Below are positions 34,236 to 48,245 of a DNA stretch of 64,000 bases, piece after piece. This DNA is from Aspidapion aeneum. Lineage: Eukaryota; Arthropoda; Insecta; Coleoptera; Brentidae. Below the pieces are notes generated by a model, which worked only from the letters and a program-made list of their open reading frames with translations, had not been told where the DNA came from and ran no database searches. Where the stretch lies: NCBI GenBank assembly GCA_963576565.1, contig OY755044.1, positions 47,883,134 to 47,947,133 of the forward strand, written 5' to 3'. Position 1 is the first letter of the stretch. Every line of letters starts with the position of its first letter. A program made the translations under genes and the position numbers.

Positions 34236-35384
34236 TATTTACCGGACATAAAAAAAAGTTTTTCACCTACAGTTTTTTCTTTCTGTATTGTTTAAAAGCT
34301 CTGTTCAATATATTGTGTCGGGAAAATGATGAATGAATTGTAGATCTTCCAGTACAAAGCAAACTGTACAGAATCAATTGCATATAAAAATTGAAATCAA
34401 TTGCATATAAAAATTGAAAAAAAAAACTCGTTGTTTTAGCCAAATTTATTTACGCTTTTTAACGTTTTGGCATTTATAAAAAAAATATTTTAAAAAGGAA
34501 ACCTTTTACATGCTTTTTATATTTTTTAAAACGTGAGTTTTTTAAACATTTATAAAATATAATTTCTGATTTTTTTTCTAACTTTTTACCCTCCTAGTAT
34601 GTGCTCTTGCCACGCTCAAAGCTTATTTAAACTCCGGTTTGCATCGTTCGTCTAACTACTTTTTCGTTTGAGAAAAGTTTTCTGCTCGGTCAGAACTTTA
34701 CCTCTGACTTTACGGGCAAACGCCGTACCAATTGGACCACCAAACTGAAAGGTATAAATGTTTGGCAATTTCTATCTACAGTTAAGGTCGTAATACAGGA
34801 ACGGTAATTCTCAGGGTATTAAACTCGGCCAAATACGTTAAAGCATAAATATGGGACATACCCATGCATTCTTACACGTGATGCTTGAAGCCAGGGCCCC
34901 CATTTAATTCTTAATGTTCCTTTTTCGGGTAGGCCGGATTTCGGCTCCTGCGCATGCGTCAGTTTTGGTGGTTTTGGAACATACTCCGTCACGTCACTAC
35001 ATTATTTGACAATTGTCAAAAATTTAGGGTTTTGTCTATTTTTTTTCCTAAAAACTAGTTGATTGGGTGAAAATTTATCAAGTTGTGAATTAAAATTGAA
35101 AATTAATTGTGCAGATTTATTGTGGACACCATGAAGAGGGTTGGATGGCATCTATAAACCACTATTCACACTATTAACAAATTATAACAAAAATACAACT
35201 ACTTACCTAGGGAAAATTCGCGTCTCTAAATTTAAATCTGCCATTGTTTCCAAAGCAAGCTATGAGTGCTTCACTTTTTGACTTTTTGAACATCTGTTTA
35301 TGCTCTAACGTATTTGAACTCGGCTAAGGTATTTAACTAATCTATTTAAAATTTTTCGTTCCCACTATTAAGGTAACCCAATAT
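34236..35384. other. No gene seen apart from a tRNA-like patch
   Basis: AT-rich with a short tandem duplication of CAATTGCATATAAAAATTGAA at 34374..34417. No exon signal was found. Probably intron of the NPC1 gene. Confidence 0.5.
34681..34745 (-). repeat. tRNA-derived SINE head (candidate)
   Basis: The minus strand begins GGTGGTCCAATTGGTACGGC, close to a pol III A box in a tRNA-like context, then GTTTGCCCGTAAAGTCAGAG, like an anticodon arm, and GTTCTGACC at the B-box position. It is too degenerate for a functional tRNA (poor T-arm and acceptor pairing). The SINE interpretation is inference. Confidence 0.35.
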
Positions 35385-35523
35385 TAGCTCACACATATAC
35401 TATACTATAGAATTGTGAGCTATAGTGATCCTAATTTTTTCAAGAAAAAAAACGTTGCTCCGATTTCAAAATTTTTTATATATCTTTGCGTTTCAGATGA
35501 TTTTGAAACTTTTTTGTTGCGCC

Positions 35524-35605
<82 letters not shown>

Positions 35606-36165
35606 ATGTCTGTCTGTCTGTAACGACCAACGCGCATAACTCAAGAACCGCTTGCCCGATTTTAATAAAATTTGGCACCTAGGCTGAGGCTTGGGTCGAG
35701 ATGGTCCGATTTAAAAATGAACAAAATCCACTGAGCACAAGCCGAATAAAAGGGTGGGGGTAGATTTCAAAAATTAGAGTTTATGTTAAAATACGGCGTG
35801 TGTGATATCAAACGAAAGGTAATTGAGTCTGAATTATAAAAAATAAACTTTAGGTAAAAAAAAAGGGTGGGGGTAGATTTGAAAAATTAGATTTTAAGTG
35901 AAAATATGGCGTGTGTGTTATCAAAGGAAAGGTAATTGAGTCTGGAGTTAAACAAAATACATTTTAGTTTTTTTTTAAAGGTGGGGGTAGATTTCAAAAA
36001 TTAGAGTTTAAGTCAAAACATGGCTTGTGTGGTATCAAACGAAAGGTAATTGAGTCTGGAGTTCAATAAAATATATTTCAGTTTTTAGTTATATTAGCTC
36101 ACGCGTACACTATAACTATAGTACCTAGTGTGAGCTTAGGTGCCCATAGATTGGCAGAGTATTTT
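35385..36165 (+). mobile_element. CTGT-array element (Helentron/HINE-like), copy b
   Basis: Same plan as copy a: start TTAGCTCACAC...GTGAGCT, GTTGCGCCGTCTGTCTG, (CTGT)n at 35526..35620, ACGACCAACGCGCATAACTC, three units of about 110 bp, and the terminal hairpin AGCTCACGCG...GTGTGAGCT with GGCAGAGTATTTTT. It ends about 45 bp before the NPC1 exon acceptor. Frames inside are CTGT translations. Confidence 0.78.
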
Positions 36166-36208
36166 TTTGGTAGTTAAAAAAAATAGCAATTTTCTTTTAT
36201 TATTTCAG

Positions 36209-36401
36209 GAAAAAACTCCTGCATGCAGCTGCGTGGACTGCGAGCAAAGTTGCCCAGCACCTCCTCCCGCCCCACCAAAGGTCCAACCATGCACCATTGC
36301 CGGGCTGGATTGCCTCGTATTCTCCATGATTATCATGTTTTTGGCGGGATCGCTGGTATTCCTGTTGCTGGTATGCTTCTGCTCGATGAAAGGAAATATG
36401 G
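36209..36401 (+). CDS. NPC1: NPC1-like sterol transporter, internal exon
   Basis: 193-bp exon encoding 64 residues plus one base (enters in phase 0, leaves after one base). It reads TPACSCVDCEQSCPAPPPAP, the cysteine-rich end of the NPC1 N-terminal sterol-binding domain and its proline-rich hinge, then IAGLDC and a hydrophobic segment of about 23 residues (VFSMIIMFLAGSLVFLLLVC), the next membrane helix. NPC1 proteins have this exact order (PCSCQDC..., prolines, WTILGLD, helix). The acceptor is TTTTATTATTTCAG and the donor GGGTAAGT. Family role: moving cholesterol out of late endosomes and lysosomes. NPC1a and NPC1b cannot be told apart from this exon. No neighbouring exon is visible, so the flanking introns exceed about 36 kb upstream and 27 kb downstream unless a short exon was missed. 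Confidence 0.88.
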
Positions 36402-37271
36402 GTAAGTTTTTGAAGTTTCTTGGGAGTGTGGTTTTTGAGGGAAGGTTTGAAGGGAGTTTTGGATGGTATTTTATTTTTATTTTTCTGAAAAGACATTAAA
36501 ATTGCAAAAACATTAATGTTTTAAAATACACACCTACATGTGTTTTCCAATAATCCCATCTCTATATACATACATAACTGGATAGGCCTTTACATAGGTA
36601 TATGCAAAGTGAGGCAAAAATATTGGATATTTTTTGTAGAAAGAGCACGCTGCCCAGGAGGTGCGTCCTTTCCTTTTTTCTTTCTACTCTCCGATGATAT
36701 TCTGTAGTTTTGAAAGTTCGCGGAGGTTTGATTTTTAATCTATACCTGGATTTTTACTGCGATTAGGTACTAATAAAGTTTTTCAAAAAGGAAACCGGCT
36801 TTTCACTCCTGTAAAACCCGTTTTTACATGCAACGTTGTTGCACAAAAATAATTTTAAAAAAATACTGCTTTGAAGTATTAAGTTCACAGAATACCACCG
36901 GTGGATAGAACTAGAGAGAGAAAGGTTGCAATGGTTACCATTCATGTATGTTCTAACTCTAAAAAACTCTTTAAAATTTTTGCCTCAGTGTCCCATATAC
37001 GAAAGTGTATAGCCATGGCCGTTTCAGTTACTTCGTATATATTTCATTGGTGTTTCCAGTGATATCTATACAGGGTGTATAAGTAACTACATAGGAATTT
37101 CGCAAACAGTTAAAAAAAAAGGATAGACCTGGAAAAAATTGTTAACGTCACTCGATTGGCCGTGGTCGCCAATATAAAACTATTTGTTAAATATTGTTTA
37201 TTTTGTTTACAAGATGACAATATATTTCAATTAAAAACAAATTAATACTTTTTGCTCTATATCTTCTAAAG
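36402..37271 (+). other. NPC1 intron start; no other gene seen
   Basis: Begins with the donor GTAAGT. AT-rich. A lone TACAGGGTGTATAAGTAAC at about 37072 looks like a mariner-type terminus, but no partner end was found. Confidence 0.6.
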
Positions 37272-37885
37272 AATTTTGTTTGGCTACAAGTTTTTCGAAT
37301 AACATTGTGTTCAAATAGCATTTTTTTCAAAGAAAAATTTATCGAATACGTCTTTTTAAAAAATATTTTGTTCGACTGATGTTGTTTTCAAAAATGTTTT
37401 TAAACAAAATGTTTGAAAAGCAACATCTTTTTCGAATGGCGTTTTTTCGAAAACTTTTTTTTGTTTGTCAATATAGCTCCTCGGTCTTCTTTTCGTCGGG
37501 TCGAAATCGGTGTTAACCTGATCTTTTTTAATTAATTTTAAACTTATCTTAACCTTGCTCAATGGATCACAAAGGTACCCTACCAGTTTTTTTTTTTGGT
37601 GCAAAAAGGTGTGGTGTGGTTCATATCAGGGTTAGGTTAACAGGTTGGGATAACTTTATGATCTTGTGGTGAAAGCTGGAAGGTTTTCAAAGACTTTTCC
37701 TTTCGAAGAAAATGTGTTCGAACAAAACGCCATTAGAAAAAAATGTCATTCAATAACGTAATTTTCGAACAAAATGTTTTTGATCAGATTGTTATTCAAA
37801 CAAAATATTTTTTACAAAAATGCCATTTGAACAAAATGTCATCCGAAAACAATACATTCTATTTGTTTGAAACTCGTAGACAATG
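37272..37885. repeat. TTCGAA-rich foldback element
   Basis: Diverged inverted arms (37272..37470 and 37690..37885) made of units like AACATTTTGTTCGAA. The spacer includes TCGGTCTTCTTTTCGTCGGG. Same unit type as 21968..22170. The frame at 37356..37604 minus is accidental. Confidence 0.6.
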
Positions 37886-37892
37886 ATTGTGT

Positions 37893-37987
37893 AGAAATAA
37901 AATTTCGGACTTCCATTGTCTTTATTTATTTTAAAAACACAAAATAAAATAAAATAAATAAAGACAAGTCCGAAATTTTATTTCAAT
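37893..37987. repeat. Long hairpin around TTTTATT-rich loop
   Basis: AAATAAAATTTCGGACTT at the left pairs with AAGTCCGAAATTTTATTT at the right, and GTCTTTATTTATTTT pairs with its complement inside. One 5-nt bulge (CCATT). A near-perfect foldback of about 33 bp per arm. Confidence 0.8.
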
Positions 37988-38640
37988 ACTTTCTATATTC
38001 GAGAAAGATGTTTTTCAACATGTGCCATTTACGCATTTGTGCAAAATGGAATTTGAAAAAGATGTTTTTGAACAAAATCCTTTCGAACATGTTGTTTTCG
38101 AACAAGTTGCGGCGACCCTAAAGCCTCATGTAGTTCCTTTTATCTGGGACACATGGCATAGTTTAAGATGTGTGTTTTCTGTTATTTTATGAGGCTAGAG
38201 ACCTTGTATGTATGACTAATTTTAAAGAATTAGAGACGCGACAAACCCAACAAAGACACTTACACTCACGTTTTTTTGGTTATGTTATTTTCTTTTAAAG
38301 TTCACTGGCGTTTCACTAAAATAATTTAAGTTGTCAAGGGTGCGTGACTTTAATCATCATGCAACATATACACAACATGTTTTGTCCGTCACCGCTGGTA
38401 AATATTTTGTCAAAAATCGTTTATTTCTATTTTCCGATGCTTATGAATTGAGAAGGACATCTCTCTCTAAACAATGCTAGAGCATGGAGGAGCAATATTT
38501 CTCTGCTTTGATTTTAACTTAAATTAATTTTGATAAGTTTGTCGCGTCTAAAATATGTCATACATAAATTGTCTTTATACGAGGCTAACTAACCAAGAAA
38601 GTCAAGGAAGCTTCCATAGTAAAGAAAATTGGACCACTTT
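37988..38640 (+). other. NPC1 intron, no feature seen
   Basis: AT-rich single-copy-looking sequence without ORFs or repeats that I could recognise. Confidence 0.5.
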
Positions 38641-39660
<1,020 letters not shown>

Positions 39661-40141
39661 TCAGGCATTTATAAAAGAAATCCAATTAGGTCACGTCAAG
39701 GCTGGGTCGCGTAAATTGAAAACGCGGAAATGTGACCGACATTTTAATGGATTTGAACGAATTCTTTTAAAAGGGTTTTTAGGAAATACACTTTTGTTTT
39801 CTTTACCTACATGTCAGAATACATTTTAAATAATTGGTTTTAAAAGCTCTTATTGTTTAAAAACTTTTTAAAATTTTGAAAAACGAAGTTTAAAAATAAT
39901 TTGTGTAACAAACTGTACAAGCATTATTAGACAAGTATTAACGAGTCCTTTTTATTAAGTAAATTACTTAAAAGTAGGTTTTTTGGTTTTTTCCACAGGA
40001 AAAATTTAAAGCATAAATTATATTTTGTTAGCTTAGCTGACAGAGCAAAACAATCATTTTTAATTAATACTGTAATTAAAAAAATAGTTAATTCACTGGC
40101 TGTTATATGACATGAGCTATCATCACGTACTTATATAAATA
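39661..40141. other. No gene seen (duplicated at 44959..45439)
   Basis: AT-rich sequence with no recognised motif up to the small mariner-type MITE. Confidence 0.5.
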
Positions 40142-40305
40142 CAGGGTGTCCCAAAAGTCTTATTAACCAATTTGACAGTGATCGATAACATTAAAAACTC
40201 TTTTATGGAGGGCCGTCACACTCACCACTTCATAAAACAGATCTCTTGATACTATCGGTCACTGCCAATTATGGAACTATCTTCATTAGTTCAGAAGACT
40301 CCCTG
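40142..40305. mobile_element. Short mariner-type MITE (duplicated at 45440..45603)
   Basis: 164 bp with ends CAGGGTGTCCC and GACTCCCTG and TA on both sides (40140..40141 and 40306..40307). The TIRs are short and imperfect; no ORF. Confidence 0.65.
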
Positions 40306-40828
40306 TATAATACTGAAACGTATTAAAACCATTAATAGAAAATGACTGCTAGAAGCGTTCGGGCATATTGGATTCAAATGAACCCCTGGATATGGCTTGG
40401 TATAAAAAAGTAAATGCTTTAATAAAATTTGAAAATGACGTTGACAGTTTGTCATTACGGTGATTTAACGTAAAAAATTTGGATTTATTTTTATTTTAAT
40501 TTAAACTTAAGAAAGTTCTTTTGATTTTGGAACTTTTGGAAGACAAAGTCATTATCTTGAGTTGACGGAGCCGCTTACTTGGCATTTTTTTAAGGAAATT
40601 AAAATGAATGTATCGTAAGGCAAGGCCGACAAAAATTTGATAGCCCTGCATAAGGTAACAGATAATGGGTGTTTTTAAGCTTAGAAAAGAGATGTCGCTG
40701 AGAGCGCGGCATACCTTATCAGTAGTCCTAATTTATCCAAGCCATACATTGAGGTTCATTCATCCAACATGTCGATGTCGGCACGCTTGTAGCAGTCATT
40801 TTAAAAGGCCTGTCCCAGTACAGATATA

Positions 40829-41102
40829 CAGGGTGTTCTCAAACTTGAGTAATTTATTTTATCAGGTTGTAGAACTCGTAAATATAAGTAATTGTACCAA
40901 AAATCATTTATATAAAAGTTGCAGAATAAAGAAGATATTAGCAATTCTAAAAACGTTAAAATTTTTAAAATTTTACATTTTTGGAATTGTTATTAACTTC
41001 TTTATTCTGCAACTTTCATATAAATGATTTTCGGTACAATTATTTATTTTTCCGAGTTCTACAACCTGTTAAAATAAATGACTCAAGTTTAAAAACACCC
41101 TG
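40829..41102. mobile_element. Mariner-type foldback MITE, 274 bp (duplicated at 46127..46400)
   Basis: Ends CAGGGTGTTCTCAAACTTGA and its near complement, flanked by TA (40827..40828 and 41103..41104). Arms of about 115 bp include CAGGTTGTAGAACTCG and AGTTGCAGAATAAAGAAG. The 120-codon frame at 40665..41027 runs across it and is spurious. Confidence 0.85.
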
Positions 41103-41989
41103 TATATAAGTACGTGGCTGTCATTTTTTCACCTAAAAACAATTTTGGACGTTAAAGTGCGTTTTGTTAATTGGTTTAAAATAAGAAAAGGGATATATTC
41201 ATTTCAAAATATTTTTGTTTACAAAATAAAACATTAATAGTGGGTTAAAAAAAGATCGGCTTTTCCCATTAATTTAGTTCCAAAAATACTTTTAAATTTA
41301 TTTTGAGCTTGATCATTTGTAAAATAAGTAAACAGTTGATTATCGACCTCTCTGCAACAAATTCATTCTTTAAATTGGGTAAAATGCTTTTGTTGACTTT
41401 TTATTCAATTAAAATCGAAAAATTTGTTAGCAAATATTTGGTATTACATTTTTGATTTTTATTGTCTTATTAAAAATACTGCCTATTTAACTGTCCAATT
41501 CCAGTTTTATAATTCCTATTTTACTAATACAATGACATTTGAGAAAAGGTATCTATATATATGGTATTAACAAAAAATATTTTTGGGATGGGTTTTGTTT
41601 GTATCTATTGATTGATGAAAAAATACACATAGCAGGGAATTACTAATTTTTTTTACATCGGTTTATTGTATATATATTTTTTTATTAGAGGTGCTTATAA
41701 AATATTAATATTTTAATATGTTGCCAAGTTTAAATTAAATGTAAAGGCAATCAAATTATTAGTTTTTTTAGCAGTATCGGATATGTGGTTAATTAGGTAC
41801 TGAGGTTACTTTGACATATCGGGGCAACTTGTACACCTTAAGTCTCATGATTTTGTTTTTTATTTATCTTTGTTTTTGCTTATATTTTGTTTCTTTTTTT
41901 TTAACAAAGGTGTTGTTTCAAAATGGTAACCGAATATCAGAAAATGCCGGACTCTCGGAGTTTTCAAAGCGGGCACGAGGGGAGAAATT
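41103..41989. other. No gene seen (duplicated at 46401..47287)
   Basis: AT-rich, no repeats recognised. It ends at GGGGAGAAATT beside the LTR. Confidence 0.5.
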
Positions 41990-44211
41990 TGTGGCCTTTT
42001 AAAAAAAGTTAAAAAAAAATTGGGCGCCAATTTGTGGCCTATTAAAATGCGTTGTGTGACATTTGTGGCAGCTTGAAGACGTTGCCGCCATTTTGTGACA
42101 CAACAAAACCATTGAATAATTAAACAAATATCTGGAAGCAGAACTGTATTTTCCAGCTAGGTAAAACATTGATATGCCCGGTAACTTTTATACAGTGGAG
42201 AAGGGGGGGTTCAGAAATAAGAAAATTTTAAGTGCGCCACATTATTTAATACCAATGTTTTACAAAGAAGATCTTGAATAAAATACAGTTCAACCCAAAC
42301 GTTGTAGCTAAACAATGAAATTCTACCTACTTCCGAGGCTTCCAGAGTATTTGTGTAATTAAAAAAACCAAAAAAAATTGACTAATAAACGAGATAAAAT
42401 TCTAAAAGATTTTTAACTGAATCAAAATGACAAAACTAGAAGCACTTTACAGGTAGATGGACTCCTTTAACAGGTCATAGTGTACCTACATCTGAGTCAG
42501 TAGTGTGAGACTCGGTTACATAAATGATTGTTAAAAAAAATACACTTCCACAATCGTTCCATCATAGGGGAGATCTGGACCAAATATCTGCTGTCATCAT
42601 TCTACATTGGGTAAAATGAGACAGACAGCAACCCAGTCCGAGATCCACCCCATGAAGTAGAACAATGTAAGGAAACCGCTAAAACATATAATCTCATCTC
42701 TCTTTTGTCTCCGCAAAGTTGGTCACTGGGTTGCACAAATAATACAAAAATTTAGTTCATCTTGTGTATTTTAAGGGCTGAAGTTAAGATTAGAAACATG
42801 AAATATGCTAAAAAAAATTAAACAAGTTCGGGTCGAGTTCGGGCCAAAATAGCAAGGCACTCCAAATTTCACAGGAGAAATTGTCTTAAATAAATGAAAT
42901 CAAGGAAGACAAGTCAATATAGTAAATACGCCGCAAAATTGTGGTTATGACGTCATACCGTTACCTTGCGTTTACAAGCAATGTTGAAATTATACTATGA
43001 AAATTATATATGAAAAGATTACGTCTAAATTATATTAAAAATTTATATGAAAAGATTGTCCAAATTATATTGAAAAAATTATATGAAATGGTTATGTCTA
43101 AAGGCTTGCTCCTACCTTGGTCCTGCAATTATTTAATTGTGAGTTTGGTGTTTTATTAAACCTGGAAGTGGTGTTGTTCTCCTCCTGCTACTCCTGTCCT
43201 GGTTTGCCCGCGTCTCCCCTCGTGCCCGCTCAGCACATGGTGCTAGGGCAGCACATGGTGGTCAAAAGGTTGCTGGCTTCTTGCCCGAGCATAAAACCCT
43301 GTGGAAAATGAAATGTTTCAGTTTCCTGGAGAACCCCATGTCGACTCAATAAAATACAGCAGATTTAAACAGATGAACTAAAATAACCCTACGTACCTTT
43401 CCCAGGGTTAGAACTGGCTCGTCCGGCTTCCCACCAGCGTCCAGCACCGCTGCCGATGGAATGGACAGGGCTGTAGACAAAGGAGAAAAACAATATATAG
43501 TTTTTATCCAACACGTGGTTAAAAGAAAAATATAAAAACGCCAAAAATTCCCTACGTCTGTTGTCAAAAAAAAAAGTACATTTCACACGAAAAATAACTA
43601 CAATTTGGGAGGCAAATATTATCTTGAAGAGTACTCAAATAAAAAAAAATGAAAAAAAATAAAATCGAACTTACCGCTGCTCTTTCCGTACAAATGGCGT
43701 AGGCCGACTTAAATTCCCCTCAAACAGGGTGCGAGCGTCACTCTAGATTGCCCTAGACACGACGGACTCACTTGTACAGTTTCTGGGATATCTCCTACAA
43801 TTCGCTGCAGTGCCAAAACCAAAAACAAAGGCGATCCCAGAAACTGTTGTCGACCCAGCCAAAATTTGTTAGCAAAGAGAGACAAAGCACTTCGTCGAGA
43901 ATACCAGAATAATGAAGTGGCCGGAAACCGTTTTGTAAATTTGGTGGGGAGTGGGGACAGTAAAACGCAATACCAACCAACCAGAAAACCCCGCGGTTTT
44001 CAAACTAACCAATGAGGAAATACAGCAATAGTTCTATACAGGTATATAGGGGGCAGCACCGACCAAGGGGACATTGAAATTAGGTAAAACACACATTGAG
44101 GTGTTGTCGGATCTATTTCCACGGTTGAAATTTTTATAACAAGAACATCGAGACACCCTCCATACATAGACCGAACATTTGCCTACCGGACCCTTGCCGA
44201 CATAGCAAGTA

Positions 44212-44212
<1 letters not shown>
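41990..44212 (-). repeat. Truncated gypsy-2 LTR
   Basis: First 2223 bp (in plus coordinates) of the 3211-bp LTR at 47288..50498, with no difference seen. It stops at GACATAGCAAGTAG, where the CTGT array of the second duplication copy begins. No TSD or LTR end on the right, so it was cut by the duplication rather than by transposition. Confidence 0.9.
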
Positions 44213-44309
<97 letters not shown>

Positions 44310-44310
44310 A

Positions 44311-44393
<83 letters not shown>

Positions 44394-44958
44394 ATGTCTG
44401 TCTGTAACGACCAACGCGCATAACTCAAAAACCGCTTGGCCGATTTCAATGAAATTTGGTACCTAGGCTGGGTCTTGGGTCGAGATGGTCCCATTTCAAA
44501 ATGAACAAAATCCACCGAGCATAAACCAAATAAAAAGGCGGGGATAGATTTAAAAAATTAGAGTTTATATGAAAATATGACGTGTGTAATATCAAACGAA
44601 AGGTAATTGAGTCTGGAGTTAAACAAAATACATTTTAATTTATTTAAAAAAAGGGTGGGGGTATATTTCAAAAATTAGAGTTTAAGTGAAAATATGGCGT
44701 GTGTGATATCAGACGAAAGGTAATTGAGTCCGGAGTTTAACAAAATACATTTTAGTTTTTGTTTTTTTAAGGGTGGGGGTGGATTTCAAAAATTTGAGTT
44801 TAAGTCAAAACATGGCTTGTGTGGTATCAAACAAAAGGTAATTTAGTGTGGAGTTCAATAAAATATATTTCAGTTTTTAGTTATATTAGCTCACACGTAC
44901 ACTATAACTATAGTACCTAGTGTGAGCTTAGGGGCCCATATATTGGCAGAGTATTTTT
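44213..44958 (+). mobile_element. CTGT-array element, copy d (5'-truncated by duplication)
   Basis: Array of about 190 bp plus the downstream part of copy c, including the terminal hairpin. The 5' hairpin and the TTGCGCCGTC block are missing because the duplication starts inside the array. Confidence 0.85.
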
Positions 44959-47900
44959 TCAGGCATTTATAAAAGAAATCCAATTAGGTCACGTCAAGGC
45001 TGGGTCGCGTAAATTGAAAACGCGGAAATGTGACCGACATTTTAATGGATTTGAACGAATTCTTTTAAAAGGGTTTTTAGGAAATACACTTTTGTTTTCT
45101 TTACCTACATGTCAGAATACATTTTAAATAATTGGTTTTAAAAGCTCTTATTGTTTAAAAACTTTTTAAAATTTTGAAAAACGAAGTTTAAAAATAATTT
45201 GTGTAACAAACTGTACAAGCATTATTAGACAAGTATTAACGAGTCCTTTTTATTAAGTAAATTACTTAAAAGTAGGTTTTTTGGTTTTTTCCACAGGAAA
45301 AATTTAAAGCATAAATTATATTTTGTTAGCTTAGCTGACAGAGCAAAACAATCATTTTTAATTAATACTGTAATTAAAAAAATAGTTAATTCACTGGCTG
45401 TTATATGACATGAGCTATCATCACGTACTTATATAAATACAGGGTGTCCCAAAAGTCTTATTAACCAATTTGACAGTGATCGATAACATTAAAAACTCTT
45501 TTATGGAGGGCCGTCACACTCACCACTTCATAAAACAGATCTCTTGATACTATCGGTCACTGCCAATTATGGAACTATCTTCATTAGTTCAGAAGACTCC
45601 CTGTATAATACTGAAACGTATTAAAACCATTAATAGAAAATGACTGCTAGAAGCGTTCGGGCATATTGGATTCAAATGAACCCCTGGATATGGCTTGGTA
45701 TAAAAAAGTAAATGCTTTAATAAAATTTGAAAATGACGTTGACAGTTTGTCATTACGGTGATTTAACGTAAAAAATTTGGATTTATTTTTATTTTAATTT
45801 AAACTTAAGAAAGTTCTTTTGATTTTGGAACTTTTGGAAGACAAAGTCATTATCTTGAGTTGACGGAGCCGCTTACTTGGCATTTTTTTAAGGAAATTAA
45901 AATGAATGTATCGTAAGGCAAGGCCGACAAAAATTTGATAGCCCTGCATAAGGTAACAGATAATGGGTGTTTTTAAGCTTAGAAAAGAGATGTCGCTGAG
46001 AGCGCGGCATACCTTATCAGTAGTCCTAATTTATCCAAGCCATACATTGAGGTTCATTCATCCAACATGTCGATGTCGGCACGCTTGTAGCAGTCATTTT
46101 AAAAGGCCTGTCCCAGTACAGATATACAGGGTGTTCTCAAACTTGAGTAATTTATTTTATCAGGTTGTAGAACTCGTAAATATAAGTAATTGTACCAAAA
46201 ATCATTTATATAAAAGTTGCAGAATAAAGAAGATATTAGCAATTCTAAAAACGTTAAAATTTTTAAAATTTTACATTTTTGGAATTGTTATTAACTTCTT
46301 TATTCTGCAACTTTCATATAAATGATTTTCGGTACAATTATTTATTTTTCCGAGTTCTACAACCTGTTAAAATAAATGACTCAAGTTTAAAAACACCCTG
46401 TATATAAGTACGTGGCTGTCATTTTTTCACCTAAAAACAATTTTGGACGTTAAAGTGCGTTTTGTTAATTGGTTTAAAATAAGAAAAGGGATATATTCAT
46501 TTCAAAATATTTTTGTTTACAAAATAAAACATTAATAGTGGGTTAAAAAAAGATCGGCTTTTCCCATTAATTTAGTTCCAAAAATACTTTTAAATTTATT
46601 TTGAGCTTGATCATTTGTAAAATAAGTAAACAGTTGATTATCGACCTCTCTGCAACAAATTCATTCTTTAAATTGGGTAAAATGCTTTTGTTGACTTTTT
46701 ATTCAATTAAAATCGAAAAATTTGTTAGCAAATATTTGGTATTACATTTTTGATTTTTATTGTCTTATTAAAAATACTGCCTATTTAACTGTCCAATTCC
46801 AGTTTTATAATTCCTATTTTACTAATACAATGACATTTGAGAAAAGGTATCTATATATATGGTATTAACAAAAAATATTTTTGGGATGGGTTTTGTTTGT
46901 ATCTATTGATTGATGAAAAAATACACATAGCAGGGAATTACTAATTTTTTTTACATCGGTTTATTGTATATATATTTTTTTATTAGAGGTGCTTATAAAA
47001 TATTAATATTTTAATATGTTGCCAAGTTTAAATTAAATGTAAAGGCAATCAAATTATTAGTTTTTTTAGCAGTATCGGATATGTGGTTAATTAGGTACTG
47101 AGGTTACTTTGACATATCGGGGCAACTTGTACACCTTAAGTCTCATGATTTTGTTTTTTATTTATCTTTGTTTTTGCTTATATTTTGTTTCTTTTTTTTT
47201 AACAAAGGTGTTGTTTCAAAATGGTAACCGAATATCAGAAAATGCCGGACTCTCGGAGTTTTCAAAGCGGGCACGAGGGGAGAAATTTGTGGCCTTTTAA
47301 AAAAAGTTAAAAAAAAATTGGGCGCCAATTTGTGGCCTATTAAAATGCGTTGTGTGACATTTGTGGCAGCTTGAAGACGTTGCCGCCATTTTGTGACACA
47401 ACAAAACCATTGAATAATTAAACAAATATCTGGAAGCAGAACTGTATTTTCCAGCTAGGTAAAACATTGATATGCCCGGTAACTTTTATACAGTGGAGAA
47501 GGGGGGGTTCAGAAATAAGAAAATTTTAAGTGCGCCACATTATTTAATACCAATGTTTTACAAAGAAGATCTTGAATAAAATACAGTTCAACCCAAACGT
47601 TGTAGCTAAACAATGAAATTCTACCTACTTCCGAGGCTTCCAGAGTATTTGTGTAATTAAAAAAACCAAAAAAAATTGACTAATAAACGAGATAAAATTC
47701 TAAAAGATTTTTAACTGAATCAAAATGACAAAACTAGAAGCACTTTACAGGTAGATGGACTCCTTTAACAGGTCATAGTGTACCTACATCTGAGTCAGTA
47801 GTGTGAGACTCGGTTACATAAATGATTGTTAAAAAAAATACACTTCCACAATCGTTCCATCATAGGGGAGATCTGGACCAAATATCTGCTGTCATCATTC

Positions 47901-48245
47901 TACATTGGGTAAAATGAGACAGACAGCAACCCAGTCCGAGATCCACCCCATGAAGTAGAACAATGTAAGGAAACCGCTAAAACATATAATCTCATCTCTC
48001 TTTTGTCTCCGCAAAGTTGGTCACTGGGTTGCACAAATAATACAAAAATTTAGTTCATCTTGTGTATTTTAAGGGCTGAAGTTAAGATTAGAAACATGAA
48101 ATATGCTAAAAAAAATTAAACAAGTTCGGGTCGAGTTCGGGCCAAAATAGCAAGGCACTCCAAATTTCACAGGAGAAATTGTCTTAAATAAATGAAATCA
48201 AGGAAGACAAGTCAATATAGTAAATACGCCGCAAAATTGTGGTTA

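Noticed and set aside
36140..36499. Full 120-codon frame around the NPC1 exon as a small gene
   Set aside because: Only 36209..36401 matches NPC1; the outer parts lie beyond a clear acceptor and donor and have no similarity.
37070..37110. CAGGGTGTATAAG as the end of another mariner MITE
   Set aside because: No matching inverted end with TA was found within a few kilobases.
40665..41027. 120-codon frame, repeated at 45963..46325
   Set aside because: Runs through a mariner-type foldback MITE; the repetition comes from the 5.3-kb duplication, not from conservation.
43117..43980. Small frames repeated at 48415..49278 and 61837..62569
   Set aside because: Lie in the gypsy-2 LTR copies. They are not kept open in the diverged solo LTR, whereas the splice-like sites are.
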